This document shows positions 9,227 through 20,167 of a DNA stretch of 64,000 nucleotides, in pieces. Positions within the stretch are counted from its first letter, which is position 1. The number at the start of each line of letters is the position of its first letter. The position numbers and the translations under genes are program-made. Where the stretch lies: assembly GCF_002812085.1 (NCBI RefSeq), contig NZ_NPDM01000002.1:558001-622000 (forward strand), given 5' to 3'. Origin of the DNA: Leptospira levettii. Its GTDB lineage: Bacteria > Spirochaetota > Leptospiria > Leptospirales > Leptospiraceae. The notes beneath the pieces are model-generated. The model saw only the letters and a program-made list of their open reading frames with translations. It ran no database searches and was not told the DNA's origin.

Positions 9227-12200
9227 TTACGCTGAACGTAAGATTTCCCGAGGTTTTGCCCCGACTTGCGGAGAAACATAACCCCTCATTTCCATGAGTT
9301 CCATTAGCCTTGCCGCTTTGTTGTAACCAATCCTCATCCTACGTTGCAAATAACTGGCACTGGCTTTTTTCTCAGTCACAACAATATTCCAAGCCTCTTC
9401 GAATAATTCTTCGTCCTCGTCAGAGGCCATTTCAATATTCGTTTCATCATCCCAGTTCATCTCCACATAGGCTGGGGCCCCTTGTTTTTTGGCCTCTTCC
9501 ACAATGGAATCAATTTCTTTCTCTTCAATATAAGGAGCTTGGATCCGCATGAGGTCACTCGATGTAGGCGAACGGTACAAAAAGTCCCCTTTTCCCAGGA
9601 GGGTTTCCGCCCCACTGGTATCGAGGATGGTGCGAGAATCTGTTTTTTGTGCCACCTGGAAGGCCACCCTTGCTGGGCAGTTTGCTTTGATGACCCCGGT
9701 GATCACATCCACGGATGGCCTTTGGGTTGCCATCACCAAGTGGATTCCAACCGCCCTCGCTTTTTGGGAAATCCGTTGGATCTGTTCTTCCAAATCCTTA
9801 CCGGAAACCATCATAAGGTCTGCAAGCTCATCAATGAAAATCACAATGTAAGGGAGTTTTTGGAAACCTTTGGCATGGGCATATTCCTCTACTTTTTCAT
9901 TAAAACTTTTAAAGTCCCTACTTTTCAATTGGGAGATCATTTGGTACCGACTCTCCATTTCTTGGATCGCCCAGGAAAGTGCCTTCGTTGCTTTTTTCGG
10001 ATCGGTGATCACAGGCATGAGTAGATGAGGGATCCCTTCATAAAGAGTCATCTCCACCATCTTTGGATCGATCATAATGAACCTTACTTCTTCTGGGGAA
10101 CGAGTGCAGATAAGGCTTGTGATCATCGCATTGATACTCACCGACTTACCAGATCCAGTGGTTCCTGCGACAAGTAAGTGAGGGAGTTTTGCGATATCGA
10201 TCATCACAAGTTTTCCCGAAATATCCTTTCCGATACAAATGGAAAGGTCTTTTGTTTTGTGTTGGAGGATAGTGTCTTTTAAAATCTCTGATAAAAACAC
10301 ATCTTCTCTAACACGGTTCGGAACTTCGATTCCGATGGACGCCTTACCAGGGATAGGTGCTACAATCCGGATGTTTTTCACTTCGAGGTAAGCCCTGATC
10401 TCATCTGACAAAGACACAATTCGGTTGAGTTTGATACCATTCGGGATCGTAATTTCGTAACGAGTGATGATGGGTCCTCGTTCTTTGGTAATCACCTTGG
10501 ATTCAATTCCAAAGTGACCCGTTGACTCTTCGATTTTTTTAGCGATGAGGTCAAGTTCCGAATCATTTTTTAGAATATTGGCAACAGGGACTTGGTGGGA
10601 CGCAAGCAGTCTTGGAGAAATATAATATTTCCCTTTTTTCAATTTTGGTTTTGGCACCATCGAACCAAACATCAGTTCTTGTTCGGTTTTAGTTTCCTTC
10701 GGAGGTTGTTTTTTCTTACCAAAATTTCCCGCACTCAAATTGGAAGGAACAAGAGGTGAAGATTCCTCGACAACCAAGGTTTCTAACGTTTCTTCTTCCA
10801 ATTCTCCTTCGGAAAGAGAAAATGATGGTTCCGAATCACCTGTTTCATCCCATTCTTCTGTTTCTAAACCCGTTTCTTCTACAAGAGACAATCGAACCGA
10901 TTCAGGAATCGGAATGGTAAGAGATTGAGTTTTGTTCTCTCGGGTAGAAAGATTTTCGTCATCCTCTTCCAATGACTCAGACTCTTCCCAATGTCCACTA
11001 GCTTCCATCGATTCATGAGTCTCGTCTTCATCCCAATTGCCCTCTTCCGTGTTTTCATCAAAATGAGAAACACCAAACCCGACGTCTCGAGTTTCGTTTT
11101 TTCCGAATCGACTTGTATTGGTCAGAGGTAACTGGTCCCCGAATCCATGTCTCATTGGTTCTAATTTGGGAAGTTCTAAACCTTCGAGTGAAATTTCCTT
11201 GTCCAATTTTGGTTTCCATTTTGCTTCTGGGAACTGGAAGAGGATTTTGGATTCACGTATGGCTTCTAAATTTTGGGTGTCAGGAGAATTAATTTCTTCA
11301 ATCTCACTTAACTCCCGTTTATCGACAACATGTAACTTTGGTTGTGATTTCAGATTACGATTTGATTCGGTGTGTTGTGTTGGCCTTTGTTTTTGGAAAC
11401 GAAAAACATTTCCTGACGCATCAAAAAATCCTTCAAACAGTTTGGCATTCTGGAAAACCACTGTTTGCGATTTTGGTTTTTCTTTGGATGGGTGTGTTAA
11501 CGAATTTTGGAATGAGTGATTGTCCTCTTCCATAGTACGAGAGGAAGGAGGAAAATCATTCTGGAAACGATATCCCTTTCCTGTTTCATTTGCCACGACA
11601 TTCCAAAAATGACGAGCGAGGTCATCTTTTGATTCCCCTTCTGTTTGGATTTGAAACCAATCCTTTTGTCTCACTTCGTTCACAGGGGCACGGCGTGTGG
11701 AGACCGCCGATTCCATAAAGGAAGGAAGTTTAAAATGTGGCAAATCTCGCCTTCCTCCCATTAGGTGGTAGAGTTTTTCAGAAACGGAATGGATGGTAGA
11801 AAATGTATAAGACCAAGCCCCGTCTTCTAACCAAATCACAGCAAAGTACAAATACAGAAAAAAGACAACAAGCACTCGACCTGTTTCCCCAAATAGATAG
11901 GAAAAGATCCAAGAAAAAAATTGGCCAAGGATACCTCCACTATCACCCACATGTCCCATGGGCGTTTCGAGAAGGTTCAAACTCACCGTTGTGGCAATGA
12001 GGAAAATGGGAAAAAATAAAGCCTTACTTAAGGCATCAAAGTCGGGGTTCCGTAACGAAAGGACACCTAAGAGTAATACAAACCCAGCGAGTAAAAAGGA
12101 AGTTTTTCCGAGTAGGTAAAAAAGGGTAAGAGCAATGTAATGCCCGAGCCTTCCAAACCAATTAAAAAGTGATCCATCCTCTCCTTCTTGGAAGGAAAAA

Positions 12201-12298
12201 AGGGATAACAGTAAAAATACTCCAGAAAATACAAATAAATACGGGAGGAAATCCTTTCTAGGCAAAGTCCATCCCCATACGGATTTTTTAGGGTCCAT
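9227..12298 (-). CDS. ftsK: FtsK/SpoIIIE DNA translocase
   Basis: Septal DNA pump that clears the chromosome terminus at division. Four to five membrane segments fill residues 1-170. A long acidic, low-complexity linker follows to about 540. The RecA-like motor carries Walker [10 protein letters not shown] near residue 712 and Walker [12 protein letters not shown] near 820, followed by [12 protein letters not shown]. The C-terminal winged-helix gamma domain ([19 protein letters not shown]) would read KOPS-type polar sequences. The length of 1023 residues is normal. No Shine-Dalgarno precedes ATG 12298, but a TTGGCT-17-TATGTC promoter-like pair lies about 40 nt upstream. Confidence 0.95.
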   Translation of the reverse strand: MDPKKSVWGWTLPRKDFLPYLFVFSGVFLLLSLFSFQEGEDGSLFNWFGRLGHYIALTLFYLLGKTSFLLAGFVLLLGVLSLRNPDFDALSKALFFPIFLIATTVSLNLLETPMGHVGDSGGILGQFFSWIFSYLFGETGRVLVVFFLYLYFAVIWLEDGAWSYTFSTIHSVSEKLYHLMGGRRDLPHFKLPSFMESAVSTRRAPVNEVRQKDWFQIQTEGESKDDLARHFWNVVANETGKGYRFQNDFPPSSRTMEEDNHSFQNSLTHPSKEKPKSQTVVFQNAKLFEGFFDASGNVFRFQKQRPTQHTESNRNLKSQPKLHVVDKRELSEIEEINSPDTQNLEAIRESKILFQFPEAKWKPKLDKEISLEGLELPKLEPMRHGFGDQLPLTNTSRFGKNETRDVGFGVSHFDENTEEGNWDEDETHESMEASGHWEESESLEEDDENLSTRENKTQSLTIPIPESVRLSLVEETGLETEEWDETGDSEPSFSLSEGELEEETLETLVVEESSPLVPSNLSAGNFGKKKQPPKETKTEQELMFGSMVPKPKLKKGKYYISPRLLASHQVPVANILKNDSELDLIAKKIEESTGHFGIESKVITKERGPIITRYEITIPNGIKLNRIVSLSDEIRAYLEVKNIRIVAPIPGKASIGIEVPNRVREDVFLSEILKDTILQHKTKDLSICIGKDISGKLVMIDIAKLPHLLVAGTTGSGKSVSINAMITSLICTRSPEEVRFIMIDPKMVEMTLYEGIPHLLMPVITDPKKATKALSWAIQEMESRYQMISQLKSRDFKSFNEKVEEYAHAKGFQKLPYIVIFIDELADLMMVSGKDLEEQIQRISQKARAVGIHLVMATQRPSVDVITGVIKANCPARVAFQVAQKTDSRTILDTSGAETLLGKGDFLYRSPTSSDLMRIQAPYIEEKEIDSIVEEAKKQGAPAYVEMNWDDETNIEMASDEDEELFEEAWNIVVTEKKASASYLQRRMRIGYNKAARLMELMEMRGYVSPQVGAKPREILRSA

Positions 12299-12375
12299 AC
12301 GGGAAATATCGGACGGTTTCGAGACATAGACAGAAAAAATTTGGAAGCCAATACGGCTTTCCTTTCTGTCAGGAT

Positions 12376-12873
12376 TTACCCTTTGAAGTTCGTAAAATTG
12401 GCGTCAAAATTGAAATTTGCATTGCGAATGGCTGCCATCACCTCTTGCAAATCGTCCTTTTTTTTACCTACCACACGCACCGAATCCCCTTGGATGGTCG
12501 CCTGGACTTTTAATTTTTGGTCTTTGATAAGGGTTGTGATTTGTTTCGTTTGTTCTTTGTCCAAACCGTTTTGGATTTTCACCTTCATCCGAACCGTTTG
12601 CCCTGTGGCGGGTTCCACTTTGGAATCAAAATCGAAGGCTTTCAGACTGATGCCACGTTTTGCCATTTTGGTAGTAAGGACATCAATCACTTGCTTCAAT
12701 TTGATTTCGTTTTCCGAAGTCAAAACCAATTGGTCATCTGTGATTTTGATTTCGGAATTGGATCCTTTAAAATCAAAACGAGTTTGGATCTCGTTCATCG
12801 CTTGCGAAACAGCATTTTGTAATTCGGGGCGATCGAGTTTTGATACAATGTCAAAGGAAGGGTCTTGAGCCAT
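12376..12873 (-). CDS. yajQ: YajQ family nucleotide-binding protein
   Basis: UPF0234 family; some members bind cyclic di-GMP and act as regulators. The whole family pattern is visible: PSFDIVSKLDRPELQNAVSQ at the start, then RFDFKGSNSEI and the C-terminal QEVMAAIRN. The length of 165 residues is exact for the family. It lies 36 nt after alaS and 77 nt before ftsK on the same strand. The cellular role in this organism cannot be read from the sequence. Confidence 0.93.
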   Translation of the reverse strand: MAQDPSFDIVSKLDRPELQNAVSQAMNEIQTRFDFKGSNSEIKITDDQLVLTSENEIKLKQVIDVLTTKMAKRGISLKAFDFDSKVEPATGQTVRMKVKIQNGLDKEQTKQITTLIKDQKLKVQATIQGDSVRVVGKKKDDLQEVMAAIRNANFNFDANFTNFKG

Positions 12874-12909
12874 TTGGATTCTCCTATTCTGTTTCCTACA
12901 AACTGAAAT

Positions 12910-15669
12910 TTACGATAATTTTGTTTTGGCAAGGGAAAGGGCAAACTCTAAGGACTTGGCCACAGATTCTGGTTTTTTTCCACCACCTTGTGCCATATCA
13001 GGGCGTCCGCCCCCTTTTCCATCTAACATTACTAAGGTTTCTTTTAGCATCTCACCACAGTGGATACCTTTGTCATTGAGAACCTTATTGCACATAAAAA
13101 CAAGAGTACTTGATTCCCCTTCGGTGGTTCCAAACAAACAAAGGATCTCTGGTTCTTTCGCTTTGAGTGAATCAGCCAAATCTTTCAGAGCCTTTGCATC
13201 AACTGATGGAAATACTTCTGTAACCACTTTGCCTTTAGCGAACTTGTGTGCCTTTTGTAAAAGACCATCTACAAGCTCAGGGTTCATTTGGAACTTTTGT
13301 TGTTCTAATTTCTTTTTTGCCTTAAACAGTGAAGATGATTTTTCTTCCAGTTCCGCTTCGAGTGATTCTCTGAGTTTACGAAGACTTGCCACCGCAGTTT
13401 TCCCATCTTTTAAAAAGATGGATTGAAGACTTTCTGGAGAAGGAACTTCTTTTGAAATACCAAACTCTTTCAAATCACCAAACGTTTCTTTGGCGGATAG
13501 GTTATGTGTTTCGATTTTGGATGCCAAGGTTTGGAACTGGTGTAAAAAATAAGACACAACCGATTCTCCACAAATGGCCTCAATCCTTCGGTTTCCGGCA
13601 CCAGGGCTTCCTTCTTTGACAATCGCAAAAAAACCAATGTCTTTGGTGTTTGAAACATGGGTTCCCCCACAGAATTCTTTTGATTTTTCTCCCATGGATA
13701 CAACACGAACAAGGTTTCCATACTTTTCATCAAACATGGAAAGTGCCCCAGATTCTTTGGCTTGGTTGATATCCAATACTTCTGTTTTGACTGGGATATT
13801 CGCACTCACGGCCTCATTCACATCGGATTCAATTTGGATGATCTCTTCTTGGGATAAGGCTTTGGGATGGGAAAAATCAAATCGTAAGTAATCTGCCGAT
13901 ACGATGGAACCTTTTTGGGTCACATGTGTTCCTAAAATCCGTCGGAGTGCACCGTTTAACAAGTGTGTACCGGAGTGGTGGTTGGCAAGGTTTTGCCTCC
14001 GTTCGATTTCAATTTCGGTATCCACTACATCACCAACGGAAATATTTCCTTTTAAGACCATACCCATATGAAGGAAGGTATCATTTTCTTTTTGGGTGTC
14101 TTGGACTTGGAATTGGAAACCATCTTTTTTGAAGTAACCAGTATCACCAATCTGCCCACCACCTTCTGCATAAAAAGGAGTTTTATCGAGAACGATTACA
14201 ACTTCTTGCCCTTGTTTGGCAGAAGCAACTGACTTTCCATCCACAAAAAGATACAAAACCTTTCCCTTTGTTTTGGTTTCAGTATACCCTAAAAATTCTG
14301 TTTTTAATTCAGGCGAAGCAGAAAGTCCAGTGAGGTATTGGATTTTTTTCCCTTTCCAACTCGCACGAGATAAGTCGCGGTCTTTTTCCAGTTCTTCTTC
14401 AAATCCTTTGTCATCGAAACTAAAACCCCGGTCTTCCACAAGTTCCTTTGTCATCTCACGAGGGAACCCGTATGTGGAATACAATCGGAATCCTTCTTTT
14501 CCAGTAACAAACGTTTGTTTGTTTGCCGTTAGATGGGAAAGTAAAGATTCTAATTCTTCGAGTCCCACTTCGAGTGTATGTAGGAAAAGTTCTTCTTCTT
14601 TTTTTAAGATGGATTCAATGTCTTTTGCTTTGTCTTTTAGTTCTGGGTAACGAACCGAATACAAGTCTTTTAGAGTACCAACTAGTTTGTATAAAAACGG
14701 CTCATGGATTCCGAGTTTTCTTGCAAAAAGGGAGGCACGTCTGATGAGACGGCGGATGACATACCCACGTCCTGTGCGGTCAGGGTAAATCCCATCCCCA
14801 AGTGAAAAAAAGACAGAACGGGAATGGTCAGTAATCACGCGGAATGATTGTTTGGTGGACTCATTATATTGAAAACCAGAGAGTGTTTCAATTTGTTTGA
14901 TGATGGATTTTAATTCATCCGAATCATAAACAGAGTCTACTTCTTGTAATAACATAGCCACACGTTCGAGGCCCGATCCTGTATCAATTCCAGTTTGTTT
15001 GAGTGGGAGAAGTTCTCCCGAAACCGTTTGGTTGAACTGGTTAAATACTAAATTCCAATATTCTAAATAACGGTCACAGTCACAACCTGGTTTACAATTG
15101 GGGTTATTGCCACAATTGGGACCACCTTTTTCAGGCCCTCTGTCCAAATACAATTCGGAACAAGGACCACAAGCTCCACTGTCGCCAGCAGGTCCCCAAA
15201 AATTATCTTTTTTACCAAGGCGTACAATTCGTTCTTCTGGGATCCCTGCATCCATCCAGATTTTTTTGGCTTCATCATCATCGAGGTAAATTGTCACCCA
15301 AATTTTATCTTTGGGAATTTCTAAGTGGTTCAGTGAAAAGTCTAACGCGTATTCGATGGCCTCTTTTTTAAAATAATCGCCAAAGGAAAAATTTCCTAAC
15401 ATTTCAAAAAACGTACAATGCCGTTCCGTTTTCCCGACTACTTCCAAATCAGTGGTACGAACACATTTTTGAATGGAGGCAGCTCTTGTGTATGGGAGCT
15501 CCACTGCTCCAGTAAAAAGAGGTTTGAACTGTACCATCCCTGCAGTTGTGAATAAAAGTGTAGGATCCCCTTTGGGAATGAGACTCGAGGAAGGCACAAT
15601 GGTGTGTCCTTTCTCTTGGAAATAGTTCGTGTACAACCTTGCGATTTCTTGGACGGTTTTCGACTTCAT
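12910..15669 (-). CDS. alaS: Alanyl-tRNA synthetase
   Basis: Charges tRNA-Ala and clears mischarged serine or glycine. The class II catalytic core opens with [14 protein letters not shown], and [15 protein letters not shown] is the motif 2 region. The editing domain holds the zinc ligands HHSGTHLL and CGGTHV. A C-terminal DHHA1-like part ends with [12 protein letters not shown]. All domains are in order over 919 residues. A Cys-rich loop ([15 protein letters not shown], residues of about 195-215) sits in the catalytic domain, as in other bacteria with the zinc-type insertion. The gene follows the MFS transporter by 49 nt. Confidence 0.97.
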   Translation of the reverse strand: MKSKTVQEIARLYTNYFQEKGHTIVPSSSLIPKGDPTLLFTTAGMVQFKPLFTGAVELPYTRAASIQKCVRTTDLEVVGKTERHCTFFEMLGNFSFGDYFKKEAIEYALDFSLNHLEIPKDKIWVTIYLDDDEAKKIWMDAGIPEERIVRLGKKDNFWGPAGDSGACGPCSELYLDRGPEKGGPNCGNNPNCKPGCDCDRYLEYWNLVFNQFNQTVSGELLPLKQTGIDTGSGLERVAMLLQEVDSVYDSDELKSIIKQIETLSGFQYNESTKQSFRVITDHSRSVFFSLGDGIYPDRTGRGYVIRRLIRRASLFARKLGIHEPFLYKLVGTLKDLYSVRYPELKDKAKDIESILKKEEELFLHTLEVGLEELESLLSHLTANKQTFVTGKEGFRLYSTYGFPREMTKELVEDRGFSFDDKGFEEELEKDRDLSRASWKGKKIQYLTGLSASPELKTEFLGYTETKTKGKVLYLFVDGKSVASAKQGQEVVIVLDKTPFYAEGGGQIGDTGYFKKDGFQFQVQDTQKENDTFLHMGMVLKGNISVGDVVDTEIEIERRQNLANHHSGTHLLNGALRRILGTHVTQKGSIVSADYLRFDFSHPKALSQEEIIQIESDVNEAVSANIPVKTEVLDINQAKESGALSMFDEKYGNLVRVVSMGEKSKEFCGGTHVSNTKDIGFFAIVKEGSPGAGNRRIEAICGESVVSYFLHQFQTLASKIETHNLSAKETFGDLKEFGISKEVPSPESLQSIFLKDGKTAVASLRKLRESLEAELEEKSSSLFKAKKKLEQQKFQMNPELVDGLLQKAHKFAKGKVVTEVFPSVDAKALKDLADSLKAKEPEILCLFGTTEGESSTLVFMCNKVLNDKGIHCGEMLKETLVMLDGKGGGRPDMAQGGGKKPESVAKSLEFALSLAKTKLS

Positions 15670-15718
15670 ACACTTACACGGAAATCGAATTTGCCTCCTA
15701 GGGCAAGGAAATTCGAAT

Positions 15719-16936
15719 TTAACTTTGCCTTAAATCTTTGTAACGGAAAAAAGAAAATAGGGAGATCACAAGAAACCCCATACCAAGTCCCGTAAATGTC
15801 CAAAGGCTTCCCACTGTATCATTTAAAAAGGCAGCAAAAAATCCAGAAACAGCCGGTGTGAATTGGAAACAAACTGTATAGAGGGATAAGATCCTACCTC
15901 TAAGTCCGTCCTCTGCACGTTTTTGTAATATCGCCGGCATCAGGCTCGAAAGTACTCCACCCGAAACTCCAAAACAAAAAAGAAAGATGGAAGTGGCCTT
16001 TGCCTCAAAAAACGGGACAAATCCTAAAAAGAAAAATGAGGACAAACCAAAGACAATGAGTAATACCAACCCTTTTCGTTCCAAATGGTGGTAGAGGATG
16101 GTGAAAATCCCACCTAAAAATAATCCAGGACCAAGAAACATTAACACAGATCCCCGTGCCAACTCTCCTAGTCCCAATTCTAGTTTTACATATTGGGGAA
16201 GGACCACCTGGATGGGACCTAATGCTAACATACTAAAAATCGCAATCCACATCACCTGTCTGGAGACAGGGTCCATATGCAAAAACCCTAATACTGCTCG
16301 TAAATTTTCTCCAAGTGATGGAATTTCAGAATTTGGGATTCTTTTTTGAAGTTTTGTTTGAGAGGAATTGGACATTGTTTCCTTCTCGTTTAACTTTAAT
16401 AAGGTAAAAGCAAACATCGACAAAACATGTAAAAAAGCCAAAAAGAGAAATAGTATTGAGTAAGATTGGAATTCTCGTATCCAACCCACAACAAGGGGAC
16501 TCATCCCAAAGGAAAATATCAGAAGTAAATTCCCAGCGATCGTGTGGAATACGAGTCGGTGTGATTCCATCACTTCACAGAGAAGTGCCATCCTCCCTGG
16601 CAATACCGTTGTCATACCAATTCCATTGAGAAATGCCAAGGGTAACAACAAAAGAGGATAGGTTTCAAAAATATGGGTCAATCCACCTAACAAAAATGCT
16701 GCTAAAAATAAAAAAAACTGAAATCCAACTACTACCCACCTCTTGGAATAATGATCGAGCAGGTAACCAGTATACAAAAAGAAAAGTGGAAAGGGTAAAA
16801 ACAAAAAGAAAAAAACAATCCCAGAATACCCTTTTACAACCGTTAGAGTCTGTGTAAAAATCACAATTGAATATAAAAAACAACTGCTGGCAAAAGTTCC
16901 AAAGGCGAAGGCAAGGTAAAAGATGATTTGGTTCAT
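15719..16936 (-). CDS. MFS transporter
   Basis: Twelve-segment major facilitator with 405 residues. The loop after segment 2 reads [13 protein letters not shown], close to the family motif GxLaDrxGrR. A central charged loop splits two six-helix halves, and [14 protein letters not shown] in the second half is the pattern seen in drug and siderophore exporters of this superfamily. The substrate cannot be told. It is the first gene of the alaS run and starts just downstream of the rpsI terminator, so it must have its own promoter or depend on readthrough. Confidence 0.85.
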   Translation of the reverse strand: MNQIIFYLAFAFGTFASSCFLYSIVIFTQTLTVVKGYSGIVFFFLFLPFPLFFLYTGYLLDHYSKRWVVVGFQFFLFLAAFLLGGLTHIFETYPLLLLPLAFLNGIGMTTVLPGRMALLCEVMESHRLVFHTIAGNLLLIFSFGMSPLVVGWIREFQSYSILFLFLAFLHVLSMFAFTLLKLNEKETMSNSSQTKLQKRIPNSEIPSLGENLRAVLGFLHMDPVSRQVMWIAIFSMLALGPIQVVLPQYVKLELGLGELARGSVLMFLGPGLFLGGIFTILYHHLERKGLVLLIVFGLSSFFFLGFVPFFEAKATSIFLFCFGVSGGVLSSLMPAILQKRAEDGLRGRILSLYTVCFQFTPAVSGFFAAFLNDTVGSLWTFTGLGMGFLVISLFSFFRYKDLRQS

Positions 16937-16959
16937 AGGTGGAACGGTTATCCTAACCG

Positions 16960-16986
16960 AAAAAAAAAGCCTCCCAAAGGAGGCTT
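16960..16986 (-). terminator. Intrinsic terminator after rpsI
   Basis: Perfect 8-bp stem AAGCCTCC/GGAGGCTT at 16967-16974 and 16979-16986 with a 4-nt loop. On the minus strand it is followed by a run of T (complement of the A-run from 16960). It lies 31 nt after the rpsI stop, so it ends the rplM-rpsI transcript. Confidence 0.93.
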
Positions 16987-17017
16987 CTCTATCGGAAAAA
17001 AAAGAGGAGTTTTCCGA

Positions 17018-17413
17018 TTAACGTTTTGAGAACTGAGTTCCGCGACGAGCTTTGTGGAGACCGTATTTTTTACGTTCCACCATACGGCTATCACGAGTGA
17101 GGAAACCTTCTTTTTTCAAAGTAGGTTTGAGTGATTCATTGAAAGCAACAAGAGCACGAGCCACTGCGTGACGAATTGCTCCTACTTGTCCAATCACTCC
17201 ACCACCAGTAACATTGAGTGCGATATCATATTTGTCACGAGCATCTAAAACAAGAAGAGGCTCAAGTGCACGACGAACTAAGTGTTCTCCGTTTTTGATG
17301 TAATCTTTTACATCTTTGTGGTTTACTGTGATTTTTCCTGTTCCAGAAGCGATTTTTGCTCGTGCAACAGATGTTTTGCGTCGGCCAACTGCCCAAACTG
17401 CTTTTTGCGCCAT
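17018..17413 (-). CDS. rpsI: 30S ribosomal protein S9
   Basis: Small-subunit protein whose C-terminal tail reaches the P-site tRNA. Family features are complete: [12 protein letters not shown] near the start, [22 protein letters not shown] in two pieces of the core, and the basic end [17 protein letters not shown]. Its 131 residues are the normal size. It begins 1 nt after the rplM stop and ends at a strong terminator, the usual rplM-rpsI two-gene operon. Confidence 0.98.
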   Translation of the reverse strand: MAQKAVWAVGRRKTSVARAKIASGTGKITVNHKDVKDYIKNGEHLVRRALEPLLVLDARDKYDIALNVTGGGVIGQVGAIRHAVARALVAFNESLKPTLKKEGFLTRDSRMVERKKYGLHKARRGTQFSKR

Positions 17414-17414
17414 A

Positions 17415-17867
17415 TTATTTCAACTCCAGTTTTAGGGGCTTTTGAGCTCCTAGGTTGTGGTCATTGCCTGCGAACACTCGGCAATTTTTTAACATTTGGT
17501 CACCTAATTTTGATTTAGGTAACATTCCTTTCACTGCTTCCATGATCACTCTTTCTGGGTTCTCTTGGATGAGTTTGTGGAAAGCGATCGCAGTCATACC
17601 ACCTGGGTAACGGGAGTGGTGGTAGTAAATTTTTTGTTCTCTTTTGCGACCAGTCACAGCCACTTTAGAAGCATTAACGATGATGATGTTATCTCCACAA
17701 TCTTGGTTCGGTGTGAATGTAGATTTGTGTTTTCCGCGAAGTCGGGAAGCGACTTGACTTGCCAATCTTCCGAGAGTCTTATCAGTTGCGTCCACAACAA
17801 ACCACTGTTTTTGTACGGCTTCTTTTGCGATAGAAGGGGTCTTGTGGGCTTTAGACAATAGTTCCAT
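17415..17867 (-). CDS. rplM: 50S ribosomal protein L13
   Basis: Early-assembly large-subunit protein. The core [36 protein letters not shown] and the basic end are typical. ATG 17867 gives 150 residues, close to the family's 140-150. AGAGGA stands 13 nt upstream, which is a long spacing. A GTG at 17912 would add 15 residues but has no ribosome site. The gene is divergent from thiL and is the first of the operon. Confidence 0.95.
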   Translation of the reverse strand: MELLSKAHKTPSIAKEAVQKQWFVVDATDKTLGRLASQVASRLRGKHKSTFTPNQDCGDNIIIVNASKVAVTGRKREQKIYYHHSRYPGGMTAIAFHKLIQENPERVIMEAVKGMLPKSKLGDQMLKNCRVFAGNDHNLGAQKPLKLELK

Positions 17868-17945
17868 AAGTACGAGATTTTCCTCTTTTATGTCAGGATT
17901 TTCGGTTTTCACAGTGGGTCAAACAAATTTATTGGAAACGAAGCT

Positions 17946-18854
17946 TTGAAAGAATCAGATATCATCCGTACTCTTTTTGGAACAACTCCTCCCCCAGAGG
18001 ACGATTGTTATTTTTTGGCACCGAACCGCCTTGTCACAACGGATTCCCTCTCCGAAGGAACCCACTTCCTCCATGAATGGTCAACCCCCGAAGTCCTAGC
18101 AGGAAAACTAGTGGAAGTGAATGTCTCTGACATCACTGCATCCGGAGGGGTTCCGAAAGAATGTTTTTTAAACCTCGGTCTATCTCCTACCTCCCGGAAA
18201 AAAGATTGGGTGAAGAGGTTTGCCAAAGGACTGAGGGTTTCCCTCCACCAATATGGAATGAAACTCGCTGGTGGCGATACCTTTTCCTCCCCCACAACCC
18301 AATTGGCACTGACTGTGGTGGGAACGGTCAAAAAACCTTGGCTACGATCGGGAGGAAAACCAGGTGATTACCTCTATGTCACAGGGGATTTAGGCCAAAG
18401 CCTTCTTGGGTATCATTCTTTAAAAAAGAATTGGAAGGAGAAAGATTTTAAACCTGCTATTGAAAAACACCTTTTGCCAAAATCAAAACAGATCCTGCTA
18501 AAACCACTCTCAAAGTATAAAATTCACGCCTGTATGGACATCACAGATGGGCTCATCCAAGATGCGGAAAGGTTAGCACTTGCCTCCAAAGGAAAACTCA
18601 CAATCCAAGTGGAATCTGTCCCCTTACACCCGCTTGCTGTACGAAAATTGGGAGTGGATTTTTGTCTGGGTTCTGGTGAAGAATTGGAACTTTTATTTTT
18701 ATCACCGAACATCCTACCAAACGAAATTAACTCCATTCCTGTGACGATGATTGGTAGATTTGAGTCTGGAAAACCAGGAACAAAATTCTTAAGCGAAGGA
18801 AAAACATACCTTCCCAAAACCAAAGGTTTCCTTCACTTCAATGAAGAAGAATGA
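17946..18854 (+). CDS. thiL: Thiamine-monophosphate kinase
   Basis: Last step of thiamine diphosphate synthesis. The AIR-synthase-like fold shows the metal-binding VTTDSLSEGTHF, then NVSDITASGGVPKECFLNLGL, KLAGGDTFSS and the C-terminal ACMDITDGLIQDAERLA. The length is 302 residues. The start is a TTG at 17946; the in-frame upstream codons are not open and GGAAACG stands just before it. The 3' end overlaps the convergent signalling gene by 22 nt. Confidence 0.92.
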   Translation: MKESDIIRTLFGTTPPPEDDCYFLAPNRLVTTDSLSEGTHFLHEWSTPEVLAGKLVEVNVSDITASGGVPKECFLNLGLSPTSRKKDWVKRFAKGLRVSLHQYGMKLAGGDTFSSPTTQLALTVVGTVKKPWLRSGGKPGDYLYVTGDLGQSLLGYHSLKKNWKEKDFKPAIEKHLLPKSKQILLKPLSKYKIHACMDITDGLIQDAERLALASKGKLTIQVESVPLHPLAVRKLGVDFCLGSGEELELLFLSPNILPNEINSIPVTMIGRFESGKPGTKFLSEGKTYLPKTKGFLHFNEEE

Positions 18855-20098
18855 GGGAGTGTGATCTTAAACTCAACCTTAGGTTCTACTTTGTCTCCTA
18901 AGTGATCAAATATATTGGATACTAACACTGAACCACCAAACTTTTGTATGGTTTCTTTCACAAGTGAAAGCCCGATTCCGAAATCGAGAGTTTCATACCG
19001 TTCGTAAAGGTTCTTTGTTAATCGGAAAAATGGTTCAAACACGAGGTCCAAATATTCATTTGGAATCCCTTCCCCTATTTTTAAATCACTTCCCACCGAA
19101 TTGATGACGGAAAAAGAAACAGAATCTGATTTTAATTGGAGTAATACAAAAATAGAAGATGAGTCCAAAGAAAACTTCATTGCGTTGATGAGAAGTTCCC
19201 TTATAGATTTATGAAAGTACTCGCGATTCCAACGAATGGAAATCGAATCCATTTGAACTGAACTAACATCGGTCATTTGGATGGAGTGGTGTTTGATTTT
19301 TGTTTGTGATTCTAATTCTTTTATAATACTAACTATCTCTTGCCATAAAACGGATAAAGGTACTACTTCCTCATTGACTCGATCGAAAATAATATTTTCA
19401 ATTTCAGAGAATGTATTTAAAACTTTTTTCGAATAATTGGCATTGTCTTCTAAAATGGATAAAACTTCTTTTTCTAAGATATAATCTCCATTTTCCGTTT
19501 GTTTCATCCCTTTTATAATATCGATGATTTGAACTAAGATTCCAAAACCAGCACCTTGGGATAAACTAGCACGCAAAACATGGAATAAATTTTTATGTAA
19601 CTCTTGGGCATTAAACTCACCCTTTTCCAAAGATCGATTTTTGAAACTATACCAATCCAAAAGTTTTTCAAGAGAGATGATTTTTTCTTTTTCTAATATG
19701 GAAGTTTTATAATCCAATGAACGTTTGGAAAGGTGGTATTCCACTTTTTTCAATAATTCCTTTGGAAATACAGGTTTGATCAAATAATCCTGCACATTTT
19801 CCTTCATCACTTCGATGATGGAGATGGAATCGGATTCGGAAGTGACCACAAGGATGGGGATCTGTGAATTTTTTTTCCGTATTTCCCTTACTAGTTCGGT
19901 GCCAGTTCCATCTGGAAGTTTTAAGTCAGTTAGGATAAGATCAATTGATTCAATCCCATCTTTTTGTAAGAGGTGTAAGACTGGTTTGATTCCAGAAAAC
20001 ACAACAAAATTAGCATCAAGCGAACGTAAGGCCCCTTGGTATAAGAGTGCCGTTGTTGGGTCATCTTCAACGATTAGGATTTTATTTTGGGTGATCAT
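18833..20098 (-). CDS. Receiver domain fused to HATPase (hybrid signalling protein)
   Basis: Residues 5-125 form a response-regulator receiver with the acidic pair VEDD, the phospho-acceptor aspartate in LILTDLKLPDGTG, VVTSE and the lysine in YLIKPV. After a helical linker, residues 285-420 form a histidine-kinase-type ATPase: IRELLINAMKFS (N box) and GIGLSLVKETIQKFGG (G2 box). I see no ordinary H-box (HExxxP) between them. The candidate acceptor is in ELHKNLFHVLRASLSQG near residue 170, which is not a standard dimerisation motif. No DNA-binding output is present. The gene follows pcnB by 69 nt and has an RNA hairpin over its ribosome site. Confidence 0.85.
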   Translation of the reverse strand: MITQNKILIVEDDPTTALLYQGALRSLDANFVVFSGIKPVLHLLQKDGIESIDLILTDLKLPDGTGTELVREIRKKNSQIPILVVTSESDSISIIEVMKENVQDYLIKPVFPKELLKKVEYHLSKRSLDYKTSILEKEKIISLEKLLDWYSFKNRSLEKGEFNAQELHKNLFHVLRASLSQGAGFGILVQIIDIIKGMKQTENGDYILEKEVLSILEDNANYSKKVLNTFSEIENIIFDRVNEEVVPLSVLWQEIVSIIKELESQTKIKHHSIQMTDVSSVQMDSISIRWNREYFHKSIRELLINAMKFSLDSSSIFVLLQLKSDSVSFSVINSVGSDLKIGEGIPNEYLDLVFEPFFRLTKNLYERYETLDFGIGLSLVKETIQKFGGSVLVSNIFDHLGDKVEPKVEFKITLPHSSSLK

Positions 20099-20099
20099 T

Positions 20100-20133
20100 C
20101 CATAACTCCCAGATCATTCGACGAGAGTTATGG
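20100..20133 (-). promoter_or_regulatory. Stem-loop covering the ribosome site of the signalling gene
   Basis: Perfect 9-bp inverted repeat CCATAACTC/GAGTTATGG with a 16-nt loop. In the minus-strand mRNA its second arm contains the GAG of the GGGAG Shine-Dalgarno and ends 1 nt before the ATG at 20098. GATCATTC is repeated directly at 20093-20100 and 20112-20119. Pairing would hide the ribosome site. Confidence 0.5.
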
Positions 20134-20167
20134 ACAAAAATCTTATCAAGAGTCTAAGGAAAGTCTG

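Noticed and set aside
9482..10024. 180-codon plus-strand ORF
   Set aside because: It is antisense to the ftsK motor domain, whose motifs are intact.
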